Source: Cephalothrix simula
Lineage: Eukaryota > Nemertea > Palaeonemertea > Archinemertea > Cephalotrichidae
DNA: 64,000 nucleotides
Direction of reading: 5' to 3'
Assembly (NCBI GenBank): GCA_035591015.1
Contig: JAXIUW010184736.1
Location: 62,001 to 126,000, forward strand
Each line of letters starts with the position of its first letter. Within the stretch, counting starts at the first letter, position 1. The position numbers and the translations under genes are program-made. A model generated the notes under the pieces. The model had not been told where the DNA came from. It searched no databases and saw only the letters and a list, made by a program, of their open reading frames with translations. Of this stretch, positions 47,891-57,441 are shown piece by piece.

Positions 47891-47953
47891 GTAAGGTTTG
47901 ACACCCACAATCTGAGGTGTTAGTCTTACAACAATCGTGGGGAAAACCCCACG
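47891..47953. other. Two consecutive hairpins (possible terminator or small RNA)
   Basis: Hairpin one pairs 47891-47905 with 47916-47929 (14 pairs, one bulge, three G-T pairs) around a ten-base loop. Hairpin two is CGTGGGG-AAAA-CCCCACG (47936-47953), perfect. A run of seven A precedes hairpin one at 47881-47887, so a minus-strand transcript would end in hairpin plus U-run, yet both flanking genes are on the plus strand. Confidence 0.5.
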
Positions 47954-48002
47954 GGCTGCTTGGCTAAAAAATAATTTTATTTATCTGCGGTTTAATTTGG
48001 GT

Positions 48003-48020
48003 TAATGACCTAGGTCATTA
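48003..48020. promoter_or_regulatory. Perfect 18-bp palindrome, likely operator
   Basis: TAATGACCTAGGTCATTA is fully self-complementary with no spacer. It lies about 150 bp before the ABC operon. A dimeric regulator site is the natural reading; no regulator gene is next to it. Confidence 0.55.
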
Positions 48021-48171
48021 GCTGTTGCCCAGAGGTCTATGTATTAGAATCTCTATGTATTAAATACAATGCAGCAAATAAAATTATAGCTCTTGAATTA
48101 GAGCCAGCCTTTTATATGCGGTCAATTTTTGGATGGCAATTATTGGTCAATCTATATAACTAAAACAAAAC

Positions 48172-49869
48172 ATGACAGAACTAAAAAAACTACACGAACT
48201 TGTACAGTACAGTGCTGATGAACTTGAAGCAGGGCGCATTAGTCGCCGTGAATTTGTTAGAAACGCCTGCCTGATGGGCGCATCATTTTCAGTAGCTTGG
48301 AACATTGCCTCCAAAATATCTGGCGGAGGCTCTGGCATGGCCTATGCTCAAACCCCAAAAATGGGTGGCAATTTAAGGTGCTCAATGAGCGTTCAAGAGA
48401 TGAGCGACCCGGCCACCTTTGATTGGACAGAAAAATCTAATGTAGGCCGACAGGTTATGGAATACCTCACCCAAACTGATGAAATTGGAATTACTCATCC
48501 TGTTCTATGCACTAAGTGGCAGGCTTCTCCTGATCTTAAAACTTGGACGCTGAAACTTCGTGAGGGAGTAAAATTTAACAATGGGCAAGAGTTTAATGCC
48601 GATGACGTGGTCTATAACATTAAACGCTGGCTAGATTCTAGGGTTGGGTCATCTATGCAAAGTCTGTTGGATGCTATGATTACCACCTCGGATACCGGCA
48701 AAAAAGACGCTAATGGTAATCCGGTTATGACCAAAGCCATGACCAGCGGTGCTGTAGAGAAGACAGATAGTCATACTGTGATTATCCATCTTAGCCGTCC
48801 TGAAATAATTATTCCTGAAATACTAAGCCAATACCCAGCAGCAATAGTTGATAGGCACTTTGATGACGAAGGTGGCGACATCTCTAAGCGACCGGTGGGC
48901 ACCGGCCCGTATACTCTAGCTGAATTTGAAGTTGGCACTAAGGCCGTACTCAAAAAGCGACCACCAGCCGATTATTGGGGTAAAGAGGTTTATCTTGATC
49001 AAATAACCTATATTGACCATGGTGATGAGAGCATGGTTGGCATTTCAGCACTGATCTCTAATCAAGTTGACATGATTTATGAGCTGGCCGTAGAAAATGC
49101 ACCGCTGATTGAGCGCTATCCAGAAATTAGTATCCACGGGATGCCTTCTTCACGCACGTGCGTAGCTAGAATGCAGGTTGATAGCCCGCCCTTTGATAAT
49201 CTGCAACTGCGCAGAGCTATTCGGCTTTGCCAAGATCGTCAACGTTTGATTGACATTAGTTATGGCAGTGTTCCCGAGATAACCCAGATAGCCGGCGACT
49301 ATCATGTAGCACCGTCACAGCCTGATTATTTTCCGCTAGCTAATCCTAAGCAAGATATTCCGCTGGCAAGACAATTAGTTAAAGATGCTGGCTACCCTGA
49401 TGGCGTAGATGTAGAGATAGCCATCAGAAAATCACCGCCATGGGAGCTGGCCTGCATGCAAGGCTTTGCTGAAATGTGCAAAGAGGCCAATATCCGCATG
49501 AAACTGAATGTTATGCCCAATGCCCAATATTGGGAAATCTGGAATAAGGCGCCCTTTGGCTTTACCAATTGGGGGCATCGCCCCTTGGGAGTTATGACGC
49601 TTAATTTAGCCTACCGTGGCGGTGCGCCGTGGAATGAAACTCACTACAATAATCCAGAAGTAAATCAGCTGCTTGACCGTGCCAGCGGCATACTAGACAA
49701 CAAAGAACGCTCTAAGGTTATTGGCAAGATTGAAAAGATTATTCAAGAAGACTCGATTATCGCTCAACCGCTATGGCAGCCGGCTATGCTAGCGTCACGC
49801 AATTACGTTAAGGGCTTTGAGGTGCATCCTTTCTTATTCCATAACTTTAACAATACTTGGCTAGCCTAG
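48172..49869 (+). CDS. Peptide/nickel-type ABC transporter substrate-binding protein (Tat-exported)
   Basis: A 565-residue family 5 solute-binding protein (DppA/OppA type). The N-terminus carries a twin-arginine signal, ISRREFVRNACLMG (Arg25-Arg26), and a hydrophobic run before AYAQ. After that come the family patterns LREGVKFNNGQEFNADDVVYNIKRW and SRPVGTGPYTLAEFEVG-like segments. Ligand (peptide, nickel, sugar or opine) cannot be told from sequence. It begins a five-domain importer; the stop TAG overlaps the permease GTG by one base (TAGTG). Confidence 0.92.
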   Translation: MTELKKLHELVQYSADELEAGRISRREFVRNACLMGASFSVAWNIASKISGGGSGMAYAQTPKMGGNLRCSMSVQEMSDPATFDWTEKSNVGRQVMEYLTQTDEIGITHPVLCTKWQASPDLKTWTLKLREGVKFNNGQEFNADDVVYNIKRWLDSRVGSSMQSLLDAMITTSDTGKKDANGNPVMTKAMTSGAVEKTDSHTVIIHLSRPEIIIPEILSQYPAAIVDRHFDDEGGDISKRPVGTGPYTLAEFEVGTKAVLKKRPPADYWGKEVYLDQITYIDHGDESMVGISALISNQVDMIYELAVENAPLIERYPEISIHGMPSSRTCVARMQVDSPPFDNLQLRRAIRLCQDRQRLIDISYGSVPEITQIAGDYHVAPSQPDYFPLANPKQDIPLARQLVKDAGYPDGVDVEIAIRKSPPWELACMQGFAEMCKEANIRMKLNVMPNAQYWEIWNKAPFGFTNWGHRPLGVMTLNLAYRGGAPWNETHYNNPEVNQLLDRASGILDNKERSKVIGKIEKIIQEDSIIAQPLWQPAMLASRNYVKGFEVHPFLFHNFNNTWLA

Positions 49870-50813
49870 TGGCTTTTATCAGCAAACGATTGTTATGGAT
49901 GCTGCTCACCATGCTGGCGACGTCTTTTGTTTTATTTCTTCTTTTAGAAATATCACCGGGTAGCGTAGCCACTAAGGTGCTTGGTCCGTACTCATCGGAA
50001 GAGCAGCGTATGCTGTGGATGACTGAAAATGGCTACGATCGCCCCTTTTTAGAGCGTTATTTTAGTTGGCTGGGCAATGTTGTGCGTGGCGACTTTGGCC
50101 ACTCAACACGCTTTAATGTGCCGGTTAATGACATTCTTTGGGATAGACTAGCCAGTACTGCTTTGCTTGGCGGAATAGTGCTAGCTATCGTCTCGCCGTT
50201 ATCCATATTGCTAGGCTCCTTAGCTGGTATGAATGAGGGTAGCATCACTGATCGTAGTGTATCGTTTATTAGCATCATTACTACCTCTATGCCAGAATTC
50301 GCCACGGCGGTATTCATGCTGTCTATTTTTGTGTTTTGGCTGGGCTGGCTGCCCGGAACCAGCAGTATGACCGGAGGGCTATCAATTAAAGAACTGATTA
50401 TGCCCGTCTTGGTACTGGTTTTGTACGATACAGGCTATGTGATTAGAATCATGCGTCAATCAATGATTGATGTTATGAGCAAGCCCTTTGTGCGTACTGC
50501 CATTCTTAAAGGCTTACCTCGGTATCGGATCTTTTTGCACCATACCCTGCGCAATGCGATTATTGCTCCCTTTACGGTTATTATTCTGCAAATAAATTGG
50601 CTACTGTCTGGAGTGATTGTGGTTGAGTTCTTCTTTGCTTACAAGGGCTTCGGCAGTTTACTGCTAGAGGCATCACTTAATCAAGATATTTACCTGATTG
50701 AGGCCTGCGCTTTGGTCGGCGTGGTGGTGGCGGTTTGTTCGCAAACCTTAGCAGACATCTGCTATTCGCTAATTGACCCACGCATCAGAACCATGGGGAA
50801 CACTAGCACATGA
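49869..50813 (+). CDS. Peptide-type ABC transporter permease (DppB-like)
   Basis: A 314-residue permease with six helices. The N-terminal FISKRLLWMLLTMLATSFVLF and the EAA-like region RTAILKGLPRYRIFLHHTLRNAI (in its LKGLPRYRIFLHHTLR core) are typical of DppB/OppB. I take the GTG at 49869, which overlaps the preceding stop, rather than an upstream TTG at 49857. It pairs with the next permease, whose ATG overlaps its stop by 4 bp. Confidence 0.93.
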   Translation: MAFISKRLLWMLLTMLATSFVLFLLLEISPGSVATKVLGPYSSEEQRMLWMTENGYDRPFLERYFSWLGNVVRGDFGHSTRFNVPVNDILWDRLASTALLGGIVLAIVSPLSILLGSLAGMNEGSITDRSVSFISIITTSMPEFATAVFMLSIFVFWLGWLPGTSSMTGGLSIKELIMPVLVLVLYDTGYVIRIMRQSMIDVMSKPFVRTAILKGLPRYRIFLHHTLRNAIIAPFTVIILQINWLLSGVIVVEFFFAYKGFGSLLLEASLNQDIYLIEACALVGVVVAVCSQTLADICYSLIDPRIRTMGNTST

Positions 50814-51664
50814 GTGCCTTAAAAACTACTGCTAGCTTGGCATCTAGCTTTGTATACAACATTACTCGCAGTAAAATCAGCAGTATTGGCTCTGTAATCG
50901 TTATGCTGTGGCTGTTGGTGGCGTTACTTGCGCCGTGGTTGGCACCCTATCCGCCCAATGAGATTATCTCTCCCTTTGTTTTGCCTTTCGGCACCGATGC
51001 GCTGGGTAATTTTTTCTTACTAGGCACAGATCATATTGGTCGCGATATACTATCGCGGATTATGTGGGGTTCACGAACTACGCTAATCTATGCTCCCCTA
51101 GCTACGTTTATCGCTTATCTTATTGGCATTTCAGTCGGCATTGCCTCTGGCTATTTTAGAGGCCTGATTGATGATTTATTATCACGGCTGGCTGACCTTA
51201 TTTTATCTTTCCCGGTAATGGTGCTTTACGTAATCATTATCGCTAACTACGGCTCTAGTGCCTTTAATATTATTGTGGCCATTGTCTTTGCGGTTTCACC
51301 AGCTATTTTTAGGATAGTGCGGGGATTAACGCTAAGCATTCGTGAGGCTGACTATATATCCGCAGCGCAGTTGCGTGGCGAAAGCAGCTTTTACATCATG
51401 TTTTTTGAGATACTGCCTAACATTCGTGGGCCTATAGTTGTTGATGTCTGCCTTAGAATGGGCTATGTGACTATCACTATTGGAATTTTAGGCTTTTTAG
51501 GATTGGGCTTACCACCACCAAACCCCGAATGGGGCGCAATGATCAGCGATGCGCGTTCAATGGCACTGTTATTTCCGCACATGTTGATTGTGCCGTGTAT
51601 AGCCATAACTTCTTTTGTATTAGGGCTAAATATGATTGCTGATGGATTAAATAAAGAGAATTGA
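50810..51664 (+). CDS. Peptide-type ABC transporter permease (DppC-like)
   Basis: A 284-residue permease of the DppC type. N-terminal helix IGSVIVMLWLLVALLAPWLAPYPP, then HIGRDILSRIMWGSRTTL, the signature by which DppC proteins are recognised, and the EAA loop YISAAQLRGESSFYIMFFEILPN. It ends GLNMIADGLNKEN, slightly shorter than the usual LRDxLDP tail. It follows dppB-like coupled by ATGA and precedes the ATPase by ten bases. Confidence 0.93.
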   Translation: MSALKTTASLASSFVYNITRSKISSIGSVIVMLWLLVALLAPWLAPYPPNEIISPFVLPFGTDALGNFFLLGTDHIGRDILSRIMWGSRTTLIYAPLATFIAYLIGISVGIASGYFRGLIDDLLSRLADLILSFPVMVLYVIIIANYGSSAFNIIVAIVFAVSPAIFRIVRGLTLSIREADYISAAQLRGESSFYIMFFEILPNIRGPIVVDVCLRMGYVTITIGILGFLGLGLPPPNPEWGAMISDARSMALLFPHMLIVPCIAITSFVLGLNMIADGLNKEN

Positions 51665-51674
51665 GAATCTAAGT

Positions 51675-53696
51675 ATGTCTAACTTATTAAGCATTGAAAA
51701 TATTAATATATCTTATCAGAGACGCTATGATGAGATTCATGCCGTCCGCAATGTTTCATTACAGTTGGGGCATGGTGAACGACTGGGATTAGTTGGCGAG
51801 TCTGGTTGTGGAAAATCTACGTTGGCCTTTGCCATTTTGAACTGGATCTCCAAAAATTCTACCGTTAATGGTCGGATTCTTTTCAATGACCGCGATATTC
51901 TCACCATGCCTGAAGCTGAGTTGAGGAAAATCCGTGGTTCTAAAATCTCTATGATCTATCAAAATCCGGCCGGCAGTCTTAATCCGGTAACGGTAATCGG
52001 CAAGCAGCTGATAGAAACGGTGCAGTCTCATGAAAATGTTTCTTACCAAGATGCTTATCAGCGTTCCCTCGCTATGCTTGAAGAAGTAATGATGCCCGAT
52101 CCTGCGGCGGTAATGCAACGCTATCCGCATGAGATGTCTGGTGGGCAAATACAACGTGTGGTCATTTGCATGGCCTTGCTCACCAAGCCCGACTTGCTGA
52201 TTTTGGATGAGCCCACCACCGGCCTTGATGTAACCATTGAAGCCTTGATTATGGACTTGCTAGAAGTTCTTGCAGAGCGTCATGGCATGGCCATCATCAT
52301 GATTAGCCACAACACCGGCATTGTAAACCGCCTCTGTGAGCGAGTGGGAGTAATGTATTCAGGCGAGATAGTTGAAGAAGGCTCTACCAAAGAAGTTTTC
52401 ACCAATCCTCTGCATCCCTACACTCGTGGCTTGCTAGATAGCTTGCCCAGCCTAGAACATAGCCACCACAGCTGGCAGCTTAAACCTATTGATACCCTGC
52501 GTGAAAGCGTTAAGACTATACCTAATGGCTGCGCCTATACTCAGCGTTGTTCAGAGTACAAGTCTGGGTTGTGTAATCAGCAGGCTATGCAACTCAAACA
52601 GGCTAGCCCAGCGCATCATGTAAAATGTATCAGGCATGAAAAATTAGACCACTGGCTGCCACCACAGGCCGTAAAAAACATAGACGAGCTTCAGCCAATG
52701 GCTCAATCAACTGATTATGCTTTAGAAATCAAATCATTATCAAAAAACTACCGCCAGTCAGTGGGGACTATTTTTGCTAAAAGCCGCCGTGCCCATGCGG
52801 TTAATAATCTTTCTACCAAGATAGTTCGCTCACAAACTACTGCCATTGTAGGTGAATCTGGTTGTGGTAAATCAACCTTAGCCAAAATCATTACTGGACT
52901 AACTAAGGCCTCTAACGGAAAATTGATGCTTTTTGGTCAGAACGTGGCTCAACTGCCCAGCAGCAAACGGCCTAATAAACTTAAAGAGGCGGTGCAGATT
53001 ATCTTTCAGCATCCAGACCTAAACCTTAACCCATCGCATACTATCGGCTATGCTATTGCTCGTTCGCTAAAGAGCTTTGGCCATAAGCCTAAGAATTTAT
53101 CTAAACAGATTGGGCATCTGCTGGATAAAGTTCAGTTGCCGGCGGGTACTGATAAGGCTCTTCCCAGACAGCTCTCTGGCGGTCAAAAACAGCGAGTAGC
53201 CATTGCCCGAGCCATTGCTAACTCTCCGCAGATAATTGTTGCTGATGAACCCGTATCGGCCTTAGATGTTAGTGTTCAGGCCTCAATTATCAATTTATTT
53301 CTGAAACTCAAAGAAGAACAGCAGGCGACCACGCTGTTTATTTCGCATGATCTAGCCGTAGTCCGCTATCTAGCTGATAATGTGTTGGTGCTGTACCGGG
53401 GTTCTGTGGTTGAGGGTGGCCCATCCGAGCAAGTTTTTGCGCCGCCCTATCATCCCTATACCAAAAAGCTACTTAGCTCTGTTTCTAACATATATTCTAA
53501 AACGCCCCGCTTGCCGACCAAGGCCATGGCCACACCAACTACCAGCCAACTACCCACGGGATGCCCGTACTTTACAGCCTGCGACAAAGCTGTTGAAGGC
53601 CTTTGTGATAAAACTCCGCCGTCTCAACACAAGCTAAATCAAGGGCATATTATCGCCTGCCACTTAGAGATTGCCGAGCTTGAAGAAGCCGTTTAA
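51675..53696 (+). CDS. Fused dual ATPase of peptide-type ABC transporter (DppD-DppF fusion)
   Basis: A 673-residue protein with two complete ABC modules. Walker [10 protein letters not shown] occurs near residues 41 and 393. Signature motifs are MSGGQIQRV in module one and LSGGQKQRV in module two; Walker B is [12 protein letters not shown] and [12 protein letters not shown]. Each module ends in an oligopeptide C-terminal region with HPYT (LHPYTRGLL and YHPYTKKLL) and cysteines suited to Fe-S or metal binding. The fusion supplies both ATPases of the importer in one chain. Its stop is one base from the convergent lipoprotein stop. Confidence 0.94.
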   Translation: MSNLLSIENINISYQRRYDEIHAVRNVSLQLGHGERLGLVGESGCGKSTLAFAILNWISKNSTVNGRILFNDRDILTMPEAELRKIRGSKISMIYQNPAGSLNPVTVIGKQLIETVQSHENVSYQDAYQRSLAMLEEVMMPDPAAVMQRYPHEMSGGQIQRVVICMALLTKPDLLILDEPTTGLDVTIEALIMDLLEVLAERHGMAIIMISHNTGIVNRLCERVGVMYSGEIVEEGSTKEVFTNPLHPYTRGLLDSLPSLEHSHHSWQLKPIDTLRESVKTIPNGCAYTQRCSEYKSGLCNQQAMQLKQASPAHHVKCIRHEKLDHWLPPQAVKNIDELQPMAQSTDYALEIKSLSKNYRQSVGTIFAKSRRAHAVNNLSTKIVRSQTTAIVGESGCGKSTLAKIITGLTKASNGKLMLFGQNVAQLPSSKRPNKLKEAVQIIFQHPDLNLNPSHTIGYAIARSLKSFGHKPKNLSKQIGHLLDKVQLPAGTDKALPRQLSGGQKQRVAIARAIANSPQIIVADEPVSALDVSVQASIINLFLKLKEEQQATTLFISHDLAVVRYLADNVLVLYRGSVVEGGPSEQVFAPPYHPYTKKLLSSVSNIYSKTPRLPTKAMATPTTSQLPTGCPYFTACDKAVEGLCDKTPPSQHKLNQGHIIACHLEIAELEEAV

Positions 53697-54368
53697 CTAG
53701 CCCTGCTTGTATCCAAAGAACTCTGAATGTTCAGCCCATTCAGCGCTATCTTCACCAAGAATCTCAATGGCTGTATCAACGGCCTCTTTATCGGCATATT
53801 CGCTCTGACCAAAAACGTAGCGGCTATCTTGTTCCATATAGGCGGAATCCTCACCCAGCCTTGTGGTTAGAATATTCTTCATATAAAGGGTCAAGTTGCC
53901 CATGTATACAATCTGATTTGGCTTCACAAGCACCACTGTTACCGGGTGCTGACCAGAAATATCATCGGGCAATTCGTATTCTGTCGTAATTTCATTCCAG
54001 TGCATATTACTGTATTCATATGCACCATAGGATATTGAGATTAAGTCATACTCCCCAAAAGGTACTACCATTACAGAGTAAGGCCCTATGTTGTTTAATG
54101 ACGAATAATCTCCGTTACCAGAGCGACTGCGTAGGGTAAAGCTCTTTATATTATTCTCATAGGCAGCTCTGCCCGTAAGATCATCTTTAATTACGCTGCC
54201 CTCAAAAATAACCACGCCGGTCTGCTCTATGGGAAAGCCATATAGCATCACATTAGAACAGCCCACCACTATAAATGAAAGTAACCCGACTAAAATTGAA
54301 ATAATCACCACATACCCCACAGTTGACACACACCACTGATTATATGCTATGGAACAGGCATTAGTCAA
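53697..54368 (-). CDS. Predicted lipoprotein, unknown function
   Basis: Up to 223 residues from a TTG; a GTG at 54329 gives 210 residues and a compact signal peptide VSTVGYVVIISILVGLLSF. The lipobox is IVVGC, so it is probably lipid-anchored. The mature part has an acidic, beta-like composition and a C-terminal tail (EDSAEWAEHSEFFGYKQG) that may be helical. No family is recognised. It is convergent with the importer ATPase, stops abutting. Confidence 0.7.
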   Translation of the reverse strand: MTNACSIAYNQWCVSTVGYVVIISILVGLLSFIVVGCSNVMLYGFPIEQTGVVIFEGSVIKDDLTGRAAYENNIKSFTLRSRSGNGDYSSLNNIGPYSVMVVPFGEYDLISISYGAYEYSNMHWNEITTEYELPDDISGQHPVTVVLVKPNQIVYMGNLTLYMKNILTTRLGEDSAYMEQDSRYVFGQSEYADKEAVDTAIEILGEDSAEWAEHSEFFGYKQG

Positions 54369-54461
54369 TTATAATTTTTACGATCAGCTATTTAGCAAAC
54401 TCAACCAAAAATAATGCTGAGTTCTTAAGCTAAGAATTCCGCAAGATATTTACGGCTAGAC

Positions 54462-54489
54462 ATTAAGATATGATTATTAAGATATGATG
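54462..54489. repeat. 14-bp tandem duplication over the selD stop
   Basis: ATTAAGATATGATT and ATTAAGATATGATG are tandem, differing only in the last base, and cover the last codons and stop of selD. It looks recent. A TTCTTA-AGC-TAAGAA hairpin lies just beyond. Confidence 0.8.
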
Positions 54490-55532
54490 ATGTGCTTCCC
54501 CTCAAAGCCATCAACCCTACCGATAATGCTTGCACTGCGTAAGCCACGACTATGTAGCTCAGCGATGCAGTCTTCGGCCTCATCAGCAGGCAGGCAGGCC
54601 AACAAACCGCCCGAGGTTTGCGGTTCTACCAAAATATCAATTTTATCTTCAGGTAGTTCACGCATAAGTTGTAGGTGGCCTTCAACGCGATCATAATTAG
54701 GAATATTAAGACCAGTGCTTATTTTTCCACTGCGATAAAGGTCTAACACCCCATCTATTAAGGGGATGGCATCTATCTCAATATGATAGCTTAAACCTGA
54801 ATGAATCGCGCCATTTAAGGCATGGGCAGCTAATCCAAAGCCCGTAACATCGGTGCAACAATGCACGTTGAAATTCTGCAAAACTTCCATAGCTGAACGA
54901 TTAAGGGTGTTCATGCTCTCAACGCAAGCATCAAGCAGAACTTTGCTAACCAGCTTCTTGCGCAAACCATTGATGATAACCCCGCTGCCAATAGGTTTGC
55001 TCAAAATTATGGCATCGCCTACCTTAGCACCGTAGTTTTTCCAAATCTTATCTGGATGCACCATCCCGGCCACTACTAGGCCATACTTGGGTTCTACATC
55101 GTCTAGGGTGTGTCCACCACCAATAAATGCACCGGCCTCAAGCACCTTGCTTTCACCGCCTTTGAGAATCATCTCCATCACGTCAATGCCGACCTGTTTA
55201 GTAGGCGTTCCCAGTATGTTAAGGCATAGAAATGGCGTTCCACCCATGGCATAAACATCGCTGAGCGCATTGGCTGCCGCAATTTGACCAAAGGTGTACG
55301 GATCATCCACCGGTGGCGTTATAATATCGGTGGTTAGCACCAATGCCTGCTCATCACTAATGCGCCATACTGCAGCATCATCGCCAGAGCTATGGTCTAC
55401 CAGCAAATCGCTAGTCTTGAGCGGATAGAGCTTCCGCAGCACGTCCGACAACCCTGTCGGACCCAATTTTGCCGCTCAGCCACCGGTCTTAGCCAGCTTT
55501 GTCAGCTGTTTTTTGAACCTTAATCCAAACAT
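54477..55532 (-). CDS. selD: Selenide, water dikinase (selenophosphate synthase), a selenoprotein
   Basis: SelD makes selenophosphate from selenide and ATP, the donor for selenocysteine and selenouridine. The normal open frame starts only at a TTG (55466), but reading upstream through one in-frame TGA (55476-55478) gives an ATG at 55532 and an N-terminus MFGLRFKKQLTKLAKTGG-Sec-AAKLGP. This is the conserved catalytic GG(U/C)AAK region of SelD, with Sec19 and catalytic Lys22. Downstream are DDAAVW (metal and ATP binding), DIITPPVDDPYTFGQIAAANALSDVYAMGG and EPQTSGGLL. With readthrough it is 351 residues, as expected. It starts 30 bp after argS on the same strand. Confidence 0.93.
55443..55462 (-). 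other. Bacterial SECIS element of selD
   Basis: Immediately downstream of the TGA, GTCCGACA pairs perfectly with TGTCGGAC around a GGGT loop. The loop begins 21 bases after the TGA, within the 16-37-base window known for bacterial SECIS, and its G-rich tip fits SelB recognition. Confidence 0.85.
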
Positions 55533-55562
55533 ATTATTCTCAAAAACTTATCACCAAAGACG

Positions 55563-57275
55563 CTACATGCGCTGCGGGGGTTCCATTCCCAATAACTCCA
55601 TGCCCTGCCTTAAAACCTTACTAAATGCCTGAAACAAAGCTAATCTGCTCTGCGCCAGTTGCGGATTAGGCGCATTGAGCACCGAAGAACTATTATAAAC
55701 ACGAGAAAACTCTCTGGCTAGCTGATAGATAAAATTAGCCACCAAATTGACCTTTAATTTTTCGCCAGCCTGCTCTATTACATGATTAAACTCGTATAGT
55801 CGTTTAATCATTTGTCTTTCAGCAGGTTGGTCAAGTAGTTGGTGGTCAATTTGTTCTTCATCTAACTCAAAGTTAATGCGGCGCAAAATGCTTTCAACAC
55901 GAGCATAGGCATAGCAAAGATAACTGCCCGTATCGCCCTCAGAGACCAGCCATTCATCCATTTCAAAAATTATTGCTCTGTCAGAATCTTGCTTTAACAT
56001 GCCATAACGAATGGCCGCTACAGCTATACGGCGTGCTGTTTCTTCAATTTCTGCTGCTGGCCAATCACGGTCATTAAGGTAGTTTTGGATGACGTAATCA
56101 TGCAAGTTTTGCCGAAGCTGCTTGAAGGCGATTACATTACCTGCTCGTGAGCTCATTTTGCCGTCTTTCAGCATCACCAAGCCATAAGATAAATGACTAC
56201 AGCGCACAGCCACGCCCATAGTCTGCAAGGTTTTGAATAACTGCTTAAAGTACAGGCTTTGCTCCATGCCCACCACATATATTGAATGCTCTAGGTTGTA
56301 TTCTTTAGCTTTTCGCCTCGCCAAGGCTAAATCTTTAGTGCTATAGAGCGTGCTGCCATCAGATTTAAGCAGCATAAAGAAGCCCTCTTCGGGCAGATTG
56401 ATGCCCACTGCACCTTCAGACAAGTAAAAAATGTCCTGCTCCAGCCCCTCTTTGACCATTTTTAAGCCCTCAGCCACCATCTCTGACTCAAAGTAAACTA
56501 CGTCAAACTTTACGCCTAGCCACGCATAAATCTGCTCAAAGTCATCTAGCGACCACTGCCGTGTTTGTTGCCAAAGTTCTTGCAGCTCTTGGTTGCCGCC
56601 TTCTAGGCTTTGTAAGAGGGCATCTATTTCTTGCTTGGCTGCTGCTCCGCCTTGCTTTAAGGCTTGTTCAGCCTCAGTATAAGTTTTGCCTAGCCAATCA
56701 CCGTGGTCGCTGGTTGGCAACTTGCTTTTTAGACATTGCCACAGACACTTGGCAACGTGCGTGCCGATGTCGCCAATGTAATTGGCTGCCAGCACCTTAT
56801 AGCCGTTATAGCGCAAAATGCGTACTAAACTGTCTCCTAGAGCCACATTGCGCATATGCCCTACATGAAAAGACTTATGCGTGTTTGGCTGCGAAAACTC
56901 AACCATTATGCTCTCTTGGTGGCGACCTTGATTAGCCCTAAAGTAATTGCCATTTAATATTTCAGGAATAACCATCCTGCTCATGGTGGCAATATTGATA
57001 TGAAAGTTAATATAAGCTCCGCGCACCTCAACCTGACTAACATATTGATTGCCATCAATGGCTAACTTTAGTTTGTCTGCTATTTGCTGGGCAATGCGTG
57101 GCGGCGGCATTTTCAGCTTAGGAGCAAGTGTAAAGCAGGGCAGAGCATAGTCGCCCCAGCTAGAATCTGGCGGGGTTTGCAATAGTGAATAGACCTCTGC
57201 CGCCGACCAATCACTGCATTCAGCGGTTAGCTGGCTTAGTTGTTGTTTGAATATATCTCGCATTTCCATCATCAA
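55563..57275 (-). CDS. argS: Arginyl-tRNA synthetase
   Basis: A 570-residue class I synthetase. The N-terminal tRNA-recognition domain (Add-1), the HIGH motif as HVGHMRN in SFHVGHMRNVALGDSLVR, a KMSSR in DGKMSSRAGNV, and the DALR-type C-terminal helical domain are present. The three-Met start (MMMEMRDIF) leaves the exact start open. It leads a probable argS-selD unit and is divergent from recD2. Confidence 0.97.
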   Translation of the reverse strand: MMMEMRDIFKQQLSQLTAECSDWSAAEVYSLLQTPPDSSWGDYALPCFTLAPKLKMPPPRIAQQIADKLKLAIDGNQYVSQVEVRGAYINFHINIATMSRMVIPEILNGNYFRANQGRHQESIMVEFSQPNTHKSFHVGHMRNVALGDSLVRILRYNGYKVLAANYIGDIGTHVAKCLWQCLKSKLPTSDHGDWLGKTYTEAEQALKQGGAAAKQEIDALLQSLEGGNQELQELWQQTRQWSLDDFEQIYAWLGVKFDVVYFESEMVAEGLKMVKEGLEQDIFYLSEGAVGINLPEEGFFMLLKSDGSTLYSTKDLALARRKAKEYNLEHSIYVVGMEQSLYFKQLFKTLQTMGVAVRCSHLSYGLVMLKDGKMSSRAGNVIAFKQLRQNLHDYVIQNYLNDRDWPAAEIEETARRIAVAAIRYGMLKQDSDRAIIFEMDEWLVSEGDTGSYLCYAYARVESILRRINFELDEEQIDHQLLDQPAERQMIKRLYEFNHVIEQAGEKLKVNLVANFIYQLAREFSRVYNSSSVLNAPNPQLAQSRLALFQAFSKVLRQGMELLGMEPPQRM

Positions 57276-57441
57276 TTAGGCTGAACCATCAGGCTATCAT
57301 TGTAGCGCAGCTACATAAAATAAATTGAACTCGGCAACATACATTATGGCAAGAGCTTGGCTGAACAAGCTAATTCATGCTACAATTCGCTGTAGCGCCT
57401 TGGTATTCATTGCATAGCTCTCTAGCTAAACTTTATACTTC

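Noticed and set aside
47881-47953. End of an IS200/IS605-type element
   Set aside because: Hairpins alone are not enough: there is no transposase fragment and no second end.
54477-55466. selD starting at TTG 55466
   Set aside because: It would begin after the catalytic Sec/Lys motif; the upstream in-frame ATG, TGA and hairpin explain the sequence better.
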